A stretch of 64,000 bases of DNA from an uncultured Clostridia bacterium (lineage in GTDB: Bacteria > Bacillota > Clostridia > Christensenellales > UBA1242). Each line of letters starts with the position of its first letter. The stretch's first letter is position 1. The stretch lies in assembly GCA_948434855.1 (NCBI GenBank), contig CAOJFR010000003.1, positions 9,456-73,455 on the forward strand, written 5' to 3'. Positions 53,362 through 62,185 of the stretch are shown piece by piece. The notes under the pieces are model-generated. The model saw nothing but the letters and a program-made list of their open reading frames with translations, ran no database searches and was not told the origin of the DNA. The position numbers were made by a program, and so were the translations under genes.

Positions 53362-54460
53362 ATTTAATTTAGCACTATTTTTGCTAATGATATTTTTGTC
53401 TGCAATAGGTTGTTTATTTGTTTATAGTGCAAGCAGCTATGGTGCAAAAATCACATATGGTGATGAATGTTTTTTCTTAAAAAAGCAACTAATGGGAGTT
53501 GCAGTTGGGCTTGTGTGCTATGTATTTTTTTCGCTGCTAAATTATCACTTTTTAAAAAAAGTTGGTTGGTATCTTTTTGCAATTTCAGTAGTTTTGCTCG
53601 CACTAGTTTTTGTTCCAGGAATAGGTCTCACAAACTATGGTGCAACAAGGTGGATAAACTTAAGATTCATAACTTTTCAGCCTTCAGAAATTGCAAAGTT
53701 TTCATTCATAATTTTGTCTGCAAATTTGCTTGCAAAGTCAGCAGAAAAGGTCAAGTCGTTTAAGGGAATTTTGCCAATACTTTTAATTGGAGCAACATAT
53801 TGCGTGCTAATAATTTTAGAGCCAAACATGTCAATAACAATTTGCATGGCGCTATTGGTTGTGGTAATGCTTTTAATGGGCGGAGCAAAATTCAAACACT
53901 TTGCAATGCTCTCTGTGCCTGCAGCAATAATGGTTGTGGTGCTAATATTAATTGAGCCCTACAGGTTAAAAAGGCTCATAGCATTCATAGATCCTTTTGC
54001 AGCAAAACAAGATGAGGGCTTTCAGCTTGTGCAATCGCTCTTAGGCATATCGCTTGGCGGAATGTTCGGTTCAGGAATATTTAACTCACGTCAAAAATAT
54101 TTATTTTTGCCATTTTCAGAATCAGATTTTATCTTTTCCATAATTGCAGAAGAAACTGGTTTTGCAGGTGCAATGTTTTTAATAATTGTGTTTGTTCTTT
54201 TGTTTTTGTGCATCATGAAAGTTGCAAGGCATTCGCCAGACAAATTTGGATTTTTGCTGGCAGCAGGCATAGGCTCTTTAATAATCATTCAGGTCATGCT
54301 AAATATTGCGGTGGTCACTGGGCTTGTGCCTCCAACAGGCTTGCCTTTGCCATTCATTAGCAGTGGAAGCACATCGCTAATGGTTTTCATGGGTGCACTT
54401 GGCATAGTTCAAAACATTCATAAAAATTCAATAAATAGTGTTACATTTTCTGAAAAATGA
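53324..54460 (+). CDS. ftsW: Lipid II polymerase of the SEDS family, FtsW
   Basis: Septal peptidoglycan glycosyltransferase that works with the division PBP. Seen over 378 residues: about ten membrane helices, GATRWINL, FQPSEIAKF, the loop GIFNSRQKYLFLPFSESDFIFSI and the TGLPLPFISSGSTS segment near the C-terminus. In most relatives the last reads S-Y-G-G-S; the SGSTS form here is slightly divergent. Placed here by position between murD and murA; a RodA assignment is less likely. It starts within the end of murD. Confidence 0.93.
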   Translation: MKLIALRQTKKHKFNLALFLLMIFLSAIGCLFVYSASSYGAKITYGDECFFLKKQLMGVAVGLVCYVFFSLLNYHFLKKVGWYLFAISVVLLALVFVPGIGLTNYGATRWINLRFITFQPSEIAKFSFIILSANLLAKSAEKVKSFKGILPILLIGATYCVLIILEPNMSITICMALLVVVMLLMGGAKFKHFAMLSVPAAIMVVVLILIEPYRLKRLIAFIDPFAAKQDEGFQLVQSLLGISLGGMFGSGIFNSRQKYLFLPFSESDFIFSIIAEETGFAGAMFLIIVFVLLFLCIMKVARHSPDKFGFLLAAGIGSLIIIQVMLNIAVVTGLVPPTGLPLPFISSGSTSLMVFMGALGIVQNIHKNSINSVTFSEK

Positions 54461-54483
54461 ATATTTTGTAATAGTAGGTGTTT

Positions 54484-55734
54484 ATGAAATATATAGTAAA
54501 TGGTGGTAATAAATTATTTGGAAGAATCTCAGTAGATGCAGCAAAAAATTCAATACTTCCAGTTATTGCAGCAACAATAATGTGTGATGAAGAGTGTGTA
54601 ATAAAAGACATCCCGCTATATTTAGATGTAATAGAAATGTCTGCAATTCTGGAAAAGCTTGGAAAAAAGGTAGAGGTGCAAAATGGAAATTTAGTAATTT
54701 CCGGAGAAATCAGAAGCACATCCGTCATCATGGCAGAAACCAAAACACTCAGGTCAAGCATTTTCATGATGGGTTCAATTCTGTCAAAATATAGAAAGGC
54801 AATTTTCACATATCCAGGTGGCTGTGACATTGGCAAAAGGCCAATAGACATTCACCTAGAGGGTCTCAGCAAACTTGGAGTAAAGTTCACTTATGCCAAT
54901 GACCTAATTTATTGTGATGCAGATAAAATGAAAGGCAATGAAATAGAACTTAACTTTCCAAGTGTTGGGGCAACAGAAAATTTAATGATGGCAAGCACAT
55001 TAATTGATGGTGAAATCACAGTCATAAAAAATTGTGCAAGAGAGCCCGAGATAGTGGATCTAGCGAACTTCATAAATTCCATGGGCGGAAAGGTATATGG
55101 CGCAGGCTATGAAACCATCGTAATTTTTGGTGTAAAAAAACTTCATGGAACAGAATATAAGTGCATAATGGACAGAATCGCAACAGGAACCTATTTAATT
55201 GCGGGTGCAATGTGTGGTGGAAGAATAGAGCTCACGGGCACAAATCCAAACTATTTGTTGCCATTAATTGTATTTTTGCGAAATTCTGGTTGCAAGATAG
55301 ATTTGTTTAGTGATAAAATAATATTAGAAAATTTTACAAGGCAAAAATCAATAGGCAAAATAGAAACCGAGACCTATCCAGGTTTTCCAACAGACTTGCA
55401 GTCGCCAGTGCTAGTAATGCAAACCATATCAAAGGGAACCTCAATTGTGCATGAAACGGTTTTTGAAGCAAGGTTTAAGGTTGTTTCAGAGCTTTTAAAG
55501 ATGGGTGCAAAAATCAATGTTAGTGAAAGGTATGCAACAATAGTAGGTGTGCCAAAGTTAAGGCCAGCAAACGTAACTTGTCCAGACCTAAGAGGAGGAG
55601 CAGGTTTAGTGCTTGCAGCACTTGCGGCAAAGGGCAGGTCTGAGGTAGCTGAAATTTTCCATGTAGAGAGGGGTTATTATAATTTAGAAACCAACCTAAA
55701 GGCTCTCGGTGCAAATATAGAAAAAAGCGAATAG
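54484..55734 (+). CDS. murA: UDP-N-acetylglucosamine 1-carboxyvinyltransferase
   Basis: First committed enzyme of peptidoglycan precursor synthesis; transfers enolpyruvate to UDP-GlcNAc and is the target of fosfomycin. Seen over 416 residues: AAKNSILP with Lys21 and Asn22, Cys114 in PGGCDIGKRP (the fosfomycin-sensitive form), RPIDIHLEGL, and the C-terminal DLRGGAGLVLAALAA. The ATG at 54484 is preceded by AGGTG. In this cluster murA follows ftsW where many relatives have murG or murB. Confidence 0.95.
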   Translation: MKYIVNGGNKLFGRISVDAAKNSILPVIAATIMCDEECVIKDIPLYLDVIEMSAILEKLGKKVEVQNGNLVISGEIRSTSVIMAETKTLRSSIFMMGSILSKYRKAIFTYPGGCDIGKRPIDIHLEGLSKLGVKFTYANDLIYCDADKMKGNEIELNFPSVGATENLMMASTLIDGEITVIKNCAREPEIVDLANFINSMGGKVYGAGYETIVIFGVKKLHGTEYKCIMDRIATGTYLIAGAMCGGRIELTGTNPNYLLPLIVFLRNSGCKIDLFSDKIILENFTRQKSIGKIETETYPGFPTDLQSPVLVMQTISKGTSIVHETVFEARFKVVSELLKMGAKINVSERYATIVGVPKLRPANVTCPDLRGGAGLVLAALAAKGRSEVAEIFHVERGYYNLETNLKALGANIEKSE

Positions 55735-55761
55735 CAAAATTTTTGCAAAACAAAGGAAGTT

Positions 55762-56488
55762 ATGAGATATACACTTAGTGAATTTACAAATTTTTTAAAT
55801 ACAGTAAGGCTTGCAGAGTATAGAGAAAAATATTCACAAATAAAAATTGTAGAAATGGACTTGCCAAAAAACATTCAGGCAATAAAAGCAATATATGAAG
55901 TTTATTGGAATAAAGATAATAACAAACCCGCTATCGTTTGACAAGTTTTATGAATATTATTATAAAAGCTGTGAAGACAAAATTAATGAGTTTTGGGATA
56001 AGTCAGGCTTTGGCAAAGATTGCGATTGTTTCCAAAAAGGTTTAAAGGCAAGAATATATCGCACTTGGGCATCGCTCATAACTCAAATTCATGCTGGCTA
56101 TGTTGCAGAATCAGTGTTTGGTGAAGGCAGCATAGAAATGGGTGCAGAGCTTGATTATAAAAATGTTGACATACTTGCAAAATATAAAGGTCAAGAAATA
56201 AAAATCCAAATCAAGAAAGAATCGCATCGTCCAGAAATTGCAAGAATGTATAATAACTCTGATGATATAAAAAATGAAATTTTCAATATATGGTATGTTG
56301 TGCCAACGCCACAAGATTATGAAAATCCATTTTATAAAATCAAAGCAAAAGAAGGTCAATATCGTGATTCAGTAAAGCCATTTTTAAAATATAATAAAAA
56401 TGGAACATTAGATAGACTAAGCAATGGTTTTGTAATTTTCACAACAAAAGAGTTTGAAATAATAAAACAAAATATAGATAGTTTATAA
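55762..56488 (+). pseudogene. TaqI-like restriction endonuclease, broken by +1 frameshift
   Basis: Two adjacent frames together match the TaqI family (recognition TCGA). The first frame, 55762-55941, encodes 59 residues with LAEYREKYSQIKIVEMDLP and EVYWNKDN, then a TGA. The second, offset by one base, continues with PLSFDKFYEYYY and contains the catalytic core ELDYKNVD...IQIKKE, in line with Asp137, Asp142 and Lys158 of TaqI. Removing one C from the CCC at 55927-55929 restores a 241-residue protein. AAAGGAAG precedes the first ATG. The C-terminal half could still be made from an internal ATG but would lack the N-terminal part. A sequencing error or a programmed shift is possible; a real inactivating mutation is the simplest reading. 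Located 27 bp after murA. Confidence 0.8.
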
Positions 56489-56493
56489 AAATC

Positions 56494-56521
56494 AAAGATG
56501 AAAATTTTTTCATCTTTTTTT
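56494..56521 (+). terminator. Terminator after the endonuclease gene
   Basis: AAAGATGAAAA pairs with TTTTCATCTTT and runs into eight T. It ends 17 bp before the 11-bp repeat array. Confidence 0.8.
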
Positions 56522-56537
56522 TGGCAAAAAATTATTC

Positions 56538-56724
56538 AACTTGTTATATTCTTGTCATAAACTTGTTATAAAAATGTTATAAAGATGTTATAAACTTGTT
56601 ATAAAAATGTTATAAAGATGTTATATTCTTGTTATAAAAATGTTATAAAAATGTCATAAACTTGTTATATTTTTGTCACAAAGTTGTTGTAAAGTTGTTA
56701 TAAAAATGTTATATTGATATTATA
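56538..56724. repeat. Seventeen tandem 11-bp repeats
   Basis: Strict 11-bp periodicity over 187 bp without a single register slip. Typical units are AACTTGTTATA, AAAATGTTATA, AAGATGTTATA and TTCTTGTTATA; the core TGT(T/C)ATA is nearly invariant, while the first three or four positions vary in a non-random set. The array ends 16 bp before the start of the HTH regulator gene and surely contains its promoter, since each unit offers a TTATAA-like hexamer. Confidence 0.92.
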
Positions 56725-56740
56725 AAAAATGAGGAAAAAT

Positions 56741-56941
56741 ATGGATTGGGCAAAAAGAGTATATAAGCTTAGAAGCTTGTTGTGTTTAAGTCAAGAAGAG
56801 TTCGGCAAGATAATAAGTGTGTCATACAACACAATAAATAGGTGGGAAAATGGGCATAATATTCCTGCTGCAAAAATGAAGCGAAAAATTAATCAGCTTA
56901 TAAATAATAATGGCTTGGAGGTAAATTTTTATGACTGCTAG
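56741..56941 (+). CDS. Small helix-turn-helix (XRE-type) regulator
   Basis: A 66-residue protein made of one XRE/Cro-type helix-turn-helix domain (about 5-60): RVYKLRSLLCLSQEEFGKII, then VSYNTINRWENGHNIP, the usual Q-x-x-F-G ... W-E-x-G pattern. No other domain. Size and place between an endonuclease and a methyltransferase fit a controller (C) protein of a restriction-modification system. GAGGAA precedes the ATG at 56741; the earlier ATG at 56729 lies upstream of that site. The next gene overlaps its end by 11 bp. The 11-bp array just upstream is the obvious candidate for its binding site. Confidence 0.82.
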   Translation: MDWAKRVYKLRSLLCLSQEEFGKIISVSYNTINRWENGHNIPAAKMKRKINQLINNNGLEVNFYDC

Positions 56942-58127
56942 GCAAAACCTTATTTATATTGGAGACAATGCCAAGGTCATGGAAAGCCCAGAATTTAAGG
57001 ATTATGTTAACAGTGTAGATTTAATATACATAGACCCTCCATATAACACAAAAGGCAAGTTGTGTTATGATGATAAAAATAAGTCTTGGAAAGAAGATTT
57101 TTTAAAGAGAATAAGATTAGCTCACTCGTTATTAAGCGATAGTGGAGTAATGTTTATAAGTATTGATGATAAAGAGCTTGTTTCGGTATTAACCTCATGT
57201 TATGAGGTTTTTGGGCACAAAAATTTTGGTGGAATGTTTATAACAAAACAGGCAATAAGAAGCAATTCTAGTCAAATAAACATAATTCATGAATATGTGG
57301 TTTGTTTTTGCAAAAACAAAAAGTTTGCGCCAAAATTTTATATAAAAAGGATAATTAACCCAGATGAAGCGCCTGCAATAAAGTCAATAATATCTCAAAT
57401 AAAAAGGGTTTTTAACAAGTCAGGAAAGGAAGAAGCAAAAAAGGTTTTAGCTCAAAAAATTAAGGAATATTCTGAAAAATATAATGATTCATGGATTGTA
57501 AATTATAACAATGTAAGTGATGACGGAAGAATATATTTTTCAAAAGACTTGTCCACTCCAGCAAAGCCAAGAGAAGTTAATATAAAATCAATAAACCTTC
57601 ATCTTGATCCACTAAAAACAAGGGGATGGGTTTCAGATAAAAAATTTATAGAGCTTTATAATAGTGGCAGACTTTGCTTTAAAGATAAAAGACCATATGA
57701 AATTGAGTATATTGAAGAGGCAACAAATAACATAACTTCAATCTTAGATTTTTATTCAAGATACGGAACAAACGACTTAAAAAGGCTTGGGCTATATGAC
57801 TTGTTTGACACTCCAAAGCCTGTTGAACTAATAAAGTTTTTAATTCGTGCGTGCCTGCATCAAGATGGCTTGGTTTTAGATTTTTATGCTGGCAGTGGAA
57901 CAACCGCTCAGGCTGTTTATGAAATAAATAAAGATGATAATATGAATCATAACTATGTTTTAATACAGTTAGATGAGCCATTAAATATAAAGTCTGCTGC
58001 ATATAAAAAGGCTATTGAATTGGGAATTAAAGATCCAAAAGTTAGTGATTTAATGATTTGTAGAATTGATCGTTATTTAGCTTTAGAAAAAAAAGAGAAA
58101 GATTATAATATTATAAAATTTAACTAA
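56931..58127 (+). CDS. Beta-class adenine-specific DNA methyltransferase
   Basis: Modification enzyme of 398 residues in the Mod/N6-N4 methylase family. Catalytic motif IV DPPYNT (35-40) lies near the N-terminus and the SAM motif I DFYAGSGTT (about 319-327) near the C-terminus, the order of beta-class enzymes such as type III Mod subunits; the central 130-270 is the variable region for target recognition. A DPPY core favours adenine. GGAGG 9 bp upstream serves the ATG, which overlaps the HTH gene. The TaqI methylase itself is of gamma class, so this pairing with a TaqI-like nuclease is unusual. The enzyme appears intact. Confidence 0.9.
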   Translation: MTARQNLIYIGDNAKVMESPEFKDYVNSVDLIYIDPPYNTKGKLCYDDKNKSWKEDFLKRIRLAHSLLSDSGVMFISIDDKELVSVLTSCYEVFGHKNFGGMFITKQAIRSNSSQINIIHEYVVCFCKNKKFAPKFYIKRIINPDEAPAIKSIISQIKRVFNKSGKEEAKKVLAQKIKEYSEKYNDSWIVNYNNVSDDGRIYFSKDLSTPAKPREVNIKSINLHLDPLKTRGWVSDKKFIELYNSGRLCFKDKRPYEIEYIEEATNNITSILDFYSRYGTNDLKRLGLYDLFDTPKPVELIKFLIRACLHQDGLVLDFYAGSGTTAQAVYEINKDDNMNHNYVLIQLDEPLNIKSAAYKKAIELGIKDPKVSDLMICRIDRYLALEKKEKDYNIIKFN

Positions 58128-58136
58128 AATGCGTGA

Positions 58137-58159
58137 TTTTTGCACATTTTGATGCAAAA
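58137..58159. promoter_or_regulatory. Short inverted repeat after the methyltransferase
   Basis: TTTTGCA and TGCAAAA separated by eight bases, with no T run. A weak terminator or protein site. Confidence 0.3.
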
Positions 58160-58195
58160 GTTATGTTATTTTAAATGGATTTTGCGTTATTTTGT

Positions 58196-58224
58196 TTGTA
58201 AGTGAAATTTAATAATGCTAAAAT
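58196..58224 (+). promoter_or_regulatory. Promoter for ftsQ
   Basis: TTGTAA (58196-58201), a 17-bp spacer and TAAAAT (58219-58224) with a TGC extension; TTGGAG before the ATG at 58250. Confidence 0.5.
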
Positions 58225-58249
58225 AAAATTATAAAATTGGAGTAAACAA

Positions 58250-59107
58250 ATGACTAAGAGAGTAAAACTTTGGATAATACTTGGCGTTGTCTGTGCGTTA
58301 ATTTTTACGCTAGGCATGGTTTTTGGTTTGGCTTTTAGACTAAAAAAAGTTGATGTTGAATTTTTGGCGAGAAGGCCAGAAAACTCAACAAAGCTTGAAA
58401 TTAATATTGCCGAAAAAGTGAAAGAAGATGGCGAATTTAAGTTTGGCAAAAACCTAATGTTTTCAAAGTTTGATGAAAATATTTCAAAGATTGAAAGAAA
58501 CAATCCTTATGTTAAAGTAAATTATGTGCGAAGATATTATCCTAACATTTTAAGAATATACATTTCAGAGCGTATTCCAGAGTTTAGAATGAGGGATGCA
58601 AACAATGCAGAGCTTTGGTATATATTAGATAGCGAATTTAAAATTCTTGATGCAGTTTATGATATTGAACTTAGCGAATTTTTTGCCACCACCATAGAAA
58701 TTGACCCAGATAGCATAAGCATTTCTGGAACAAATGGCAAGGCGGCAGATGTTGGTGACTTTATTTCTTTTTCAAATAATTATGATAAATATTTAAAGCA
58801 AATTAGTGATGGAATTTATGGCAGAAACAAAGATTCTGCCACAGCACATAGCATTGCAATTTCAAGGGCAGAGAATGGAACGCTAAGTTTTGTAATTACC
58901 ATGAGAAACAAAACATTGCCAGATGGAAAGGGTTGCAAAATATTTTTTGCTGGAACAGAAGACTTGGTTAAAAAGGCAAATGTTGGCGTAACGGCTTATG
59001 AACAAGAAACCACAAAAGACCCAAATTTAAACACGCCAGACAACACAATTATTATTAGAAAAATAAATGGAGAATATGTTGGTTTGTTGAATGAAAAGCA
59101 AGACTAA
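58250..59107 (+). CDS. ftsQ: FtsQ/DivIB-type cell division protein
   Basis: Bitopic division protein of 285 residues. Seen: short cytosolic start, a transmembrane helix (about 7-30), then a POTRA-like domain (about 32-120) with the typical NPYVKVNYVRRYYPNILRIYISERIPEF pattern (basic-hydrophobic with YP and ER), and a beta-rich C-terminal domain. It scaffolds FtsL and the division synthase. Sequence conservation in this family is low; position directly before ftsA supports it. The 3' end carries its terminator. Confidence 0.82.
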   Translation: MTKRVKLWIILGVVCALIFTLGMVFGLAFRLKKVDVEFLARRPENSTKLEINIAEKVKEDGEFKFGKNLMFSKFDENISKIERNNPYVKVNYVRRYYPNILRIYISERIPEFRMRDANNAELWYILDSEFKILDAVYDIELSEFFATTIEIDPDSISISGTNGKAADVGDFISFSNNYDKYLKQISDGIYGRNKDSATAHSIAISRAENGTLSFVITMRNKTLPDGKGCKIFFAGTEDLVKKANVGVTAYEQETTKDPNLNTPDNTIIIRKINGEYVGLLNEKQD

Positions 59108-59129
59108 GACAAAAGTCTTGCTTTTTTTA
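59094..59129 (+). terminator. Terminator at the end of ftsQ
   Basis: AAAAGCAAGAC pairs with GTCTTGCTTTT around a ten-base loop holding the stop codon, followed by more T. Confidence 0.85.
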
Positions 59130-59181
59130 TAAATAAGCCGAAAAAGTTTAGCACAAAATAAAGTTAACGGCATTTTTTTGT

Positions 59182-59211
59182 TTGACAGCAGTTTTGAAAA
59201 AGTCATATACT
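59182..59211 (+). promoter_or_regulatory. Promoter for ftsA-ftsZ
   Basis: Perfect TTGACA (59182-59187), an 18-bp spacer and TATACT (59206-59211). It allows ftsAZ expression apart from the upstream cluster. Confidence 0.72.
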
Positions 59212-59240
59212 TTATTTAATAATAGGAGTATTATCGTAAG

Positions 59241-60386
59241 GTGAGAGAACAGGTTGCAATAATAGATATTGGTTCATCGGCAATCGTCACACTCCTCGGA
59301 GAAGTGGGGGTTAACGGCACATTAAACATCATCAGCAAAGGTGAAGTTTCATATGCTGGCTTTCAGAATGCAGAATTTTTGGAACCAGAAAACCTAAAGT
59401 TTGCGATTGCTTCTTGCATATCAAATGCAGAGGGCTTGGTTGACGCCAAAATTTCAGAAATTTATGTTGGTGTTCCAGGAGAGTTTTCTGCAGTTGTAAC
59501 CAAAAATGTTAGCTTAAGCTTTGCAAAACAAAAAAGGGTTTCAGAGCTTGACGTTAACAACATTTTAAGAACTGGCAACACCTTTCAAAATGAAGTTGGC
59601 TATAGCCTAGTTGGTCAGAGTGCAATATATTATAGCGTTGATGACGCACAAAAATATATTAATCCAGTTGGTCAAAAAGCAAGAAAAGTTACTGGCTTTA
59701 TATCATATATGCTTGCAACCAAATATTACATAAAATTATTAAAATCCATATTTTCTGAGCTAAAAATCAGCATTAAAGGCTTTGTTTCTGCGGTTTTTGC
59801 TGAAGGACTATATTTGTTTGACCCAAGCGTTAGAGACAAATATGTGCTGTTTGTTGACATTGGATATATCACCACAAATGTGGCACTTGTTAGGGGAAAT
59901 GGACTTTTGTTTTTAAGCAGCTTTTCAATGGGCGGAGGTTATATTTCATCAGACCTTTCACAGTGTTTGAGAATTCCGTTTAGTGAAGCTGAAAGACTTA
60001 AAAATAAAGTTGTGCTTGCTTGGCAACCAGCTCAATGCGACACATATATTGTTGAGGGTGGCGAAACAATGTCAACCTATGCAGCAAAAGCCACAAACGA
60101 AATTGTGACAGACAGAGTTGAGCTTATTGCAGACTATATTCAAAAATGTTTAGACCTTTGTGTCTTTGATCTTCCAGACTTTTTGCCAGTGTATATTACA
60201 GGTGGAGGCTTTGGAGGAGTTAGGGGCATAAGAAATGTTTTATCTAAAAAATTAAAAAGACAAGTGCTGAGAGCAAATCCAAAAACACTGCAAGCAGCCA
60301 GACCATATAATTCTTCAGAAGAGGGACTTCTTAATTTGGCATTAAACTTCCCAGAACTTCTGGATAAAGTGATAATAAAAGTATAA
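59241..60386 (+). CDS. ftsA: Cell division protein FtsA
   Basis: Actin-like ATPase that ties FtsZ filaments to the membrane. Seen over 381 residues: phosphate-1 motif [14 protein letters not shown] (8-21), domain 1C region with [10 protein letters not shown], phosphate-2 motif [14 protein letters not shown] (about 206), the [10 protein letters not shown] segment, and adenosine motif [11 protein letters not shown] (about 317-327). FtsA normally ends with a linker and an amphipathic membrane-binding helix; here it stops at LLDKVIIKV, shortly after the actin-like core. Starts with GTG, with AGGAG 12 bp upstream. Thirteen bases before ftsZ. Confidence 0.9.
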   Translation: MREQVAIIDIGSSAIVTLLGEVGVNGTLNIISKGEVSYAGFQNAEFLEPENLKFAIASCISNAEGLVDAKISEIYVGVPGEFSAVVTKNVSLSFAKQKRVSELDVNNILRTGNTFQNEVGYSLVGQSAIYYSVDDAQKYINPVGQKARKVTGFISYMLATKYYIKLLKSIFSELKISIKGFVSAVFAEGLYLFDPSVRDKYVLFVDIGYITTNVALVRGNGLLFLSSFSMGGGYISSDLSQCLRIPFSEAERLKNKVVLAWQPAQCDTYIVEGGETMSTYAAKATNEIVTDRVELIADYIQKCLDLCVFDLPDFLPVYITGGGFGGVRGIRNVLSKKLKRQVLRANPKTLQAARPYNSSEEGLLNLALNFPELLDKVIIKV

Positions 60387-60399
60387 AGGGGAAAATTTT

Positions 60400-61947
60400 A
60401 TGGAAATTAACAACATTACACCAATTTGCAAAATTTTAGTTGTTGGCGTTGGCGGAGGCGGATGCAATGCAGTGAACAGAATGATTGCATCTGGGCTTAA
60501 AAGTGCGTCATTTATTGCAGCAAACACAGACAAACAGGCGTTGATGCTTAGCAAGGCAAATGTTCAGATTCAGCTTGGTGAGAAACTAACCAAGGGTCTT
60601 GGTGCTGGTGCTGACCCAGAAATTGGAAGAAAGGCAGCAGAGGAAAGCAAAGCACAAATCAGTGAAAGACTTAGAGGCACAGACCTTGTGTTTATTACAG
60701 CAGGCATGGGCGGCGGAACTGGAACTGGTGCAGCTCCTGTTATAGCCAGCATTGCAAAAGAAATGGGAATTCTTACCATTGCAGTTGTAACAAAGCCTTT
60801 TGCTTTTGAAGGAAAAACCAGACTTGCAAATGCAGAGCTTGGTATTAAGAGCCTTGCAAAATGCGTTGACACTTTGGTTGTCATTCCAAATGACAGACTT
60901 TTATCTATTGCTCCTAAGGGAACAAGCATTGTTGATGCTTTTAAATATGCTGACGAAGTTTTAAGACAAGGTATTCAGGGTATTTCAGACCTTATTGCAA
61001 CACCATCACTCATTAACCTTGATTTTGCAGATGTGAGAACCGTTATGAAAAATAGAGGTCTTGCACACATGGGAATTGGTGAAGGCAAAGGCGATAAGAG
61101 AAATGAAATGGCTGTTCGCTCAGCTATTGCAAGCCCACTTTTGGAAACCTCAATTAACGGCGCAAAAGCAGTTATTATTAACGTTAAGGGTGGATTTGAC
61201 CTTACACTTGAAGAGGTTAATGAAGCAGTTAACATGGTTAAGGATGTTGTTTCGCCAGATGCAAACACAATTTTTGGTGCAACTATTGACGAAAATTATA
61301 ATGAGAGAATGATAGTGACTATTGTTGCTACTGGCTTTGAAGGAAGCAGGTTTGAAAATGCAACAGCAAGGGCTGCTGGAAGACCAAATCCGCTTATGGG
61401 TCAGCAACAAGCAAGGGTTCCACTTCCTAGTGATAGCGGCAATTTTGACAAGGCAAGATTTAATGATTTTGTTACTGGAAAGCCAACCACACCTTCACTT
61501 TTTGATAAGGGATATGGTGCTGTAAGGCCAATGCAACCACAGGGTTCTCCAATGCCTAATGGGGCTTATCCAAGAAGAGATGAAACCACAAATATGGACT
61601 TGTGGAATAGATTAAATTCTGGAATGCCAGCTTCTCAAAATCCTAATGCTATGGGAAATATGAACCAGCAAAGAAACTATCCTGAAGCAGAATATGATAG
61701 AAAATATGGAATTAATCCTAATGCTGAGGCAAACCAATATGGCTATGGCTCAGTTCAAAATTCTCAGGGTGCTCCAGAAGACCAGATTAATATGATTAAG
61801 CAGGCTATTTATGGTGAAAACCAAACTGCAAACAGACCTGAAGCAATTAAGCCAAACATTCCTGTTCAAAATCAGGGAGTTCAAGGTTCAGTTCATATTG
61901 ATGACCCAGAAGTTCCTCCATTTTTAAGACGTAAATTTGGTAAATAA
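60400..61947 (+). CDS. ftsZ: Cell division protein FtsZ
   Basis: Tubulin-like GTPase that builds the division ring. Seen over 515 residues: [14 protein letters not shown] at the N-terminus, tubulin signature [10 protein letters not shown] (about 105-114), [11 protein letters not shown] (T7 loop), a conserved core to about 320, then a long Gln/Asn/Pro/Gly-rich linker of about 180 residues and the C-terminal peptide [12 protein letters not shown], which binds FtsA and other partners. The linker is much longer than the usual 50 or so. AAAGGGG precedes the ATG. Confidence 0.97.
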   Translation: MEINNITPICKILVVGVGGGGCNAVNRMIASGLKSASFIAANTDKQALMLSKANVQIQLGEKLTKGLGAGADPEIGRKAAEESKAQISERLRGTDLVFITAGMGGGTGTGAAPVIASIAKEMGILTIAVVTKPFAFEGKTRLANAELGIKSLAKCVDTLVVIPNDRLLSIAPKGTSIVDAFKYADEVLRQGIQGISDLIATPSLINLDFADVRTVMKNRGLAHMGIGEGKGDKRNEMAVRSAIASPLLETSINGAKAVIINVKGGFDLTLEEVNEAVNMVKDVVSPDANTIFGATIDENYNERMIVTIVATGFEGSRFENATARAAGRPNPLMGQQQARVPLPSDSGNFDKARFNDFVTGKPTTPSLFDKGYGAVRPMQPQGSPMPNGAYPRRDETTNMDLWNRLNSGMPASQNPNAMGNMNQQRNYPEAEYDRKYGINPNAEANQYGYGSVQNSQGAPEDQINMIKQAIYGENQTANRPEAIKPNIPVQNQGVQGSVHIDDPEVPPFLRRKFGK

Positions 61948-61960
61948 AAATATTAAAAAA

Positions 61961-62004
61961 TGAGACAAAAGCTTAAAATTTATGAGTTTTTGTCTCTTTT
62001 TTAT
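61961..62004 (+). terminator. Terminator after ftsZ
   Basis: GAGACAAAA pairs with TTTTGTCTC (61962-61970 and 61988-61996) around a loop of 17 bases, followed by T residues. Confidence 0.78.
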
Positions 62005-62121
62005 AGGTTTTTGCAGTTTTTTCAATAATTAAATGCTTTAAAAATGCTAAAATTTTTAAATTATATTAGAAAAAAAATAATAAGTATTTAAATATTTTAT
62101 AGTATAATAAAGCCAATTTGT

Positions 62122-62150
62122 TATACAAAACATGAAAATTTTATTATAAT
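62122..62150 (+). promoter_or_regulatory. Promoter for the phosphoglucomutase gene
   Basis: TATACA (62122-62127), a 17-bp spacer and perfect TATAAT (62145-62150), followed by GGAGGGG before the ATG at 62186. Confidence 0.6.
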
Positions 62151-62185
62151 GTAAGTGTAGAGATTTAGATTTGGAGGGGCAAATA

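Noticed and set aside
56538..56724. CRISPR array
   Set aside because: The unit is 11 bp with no spacers and no cas genes nearby.
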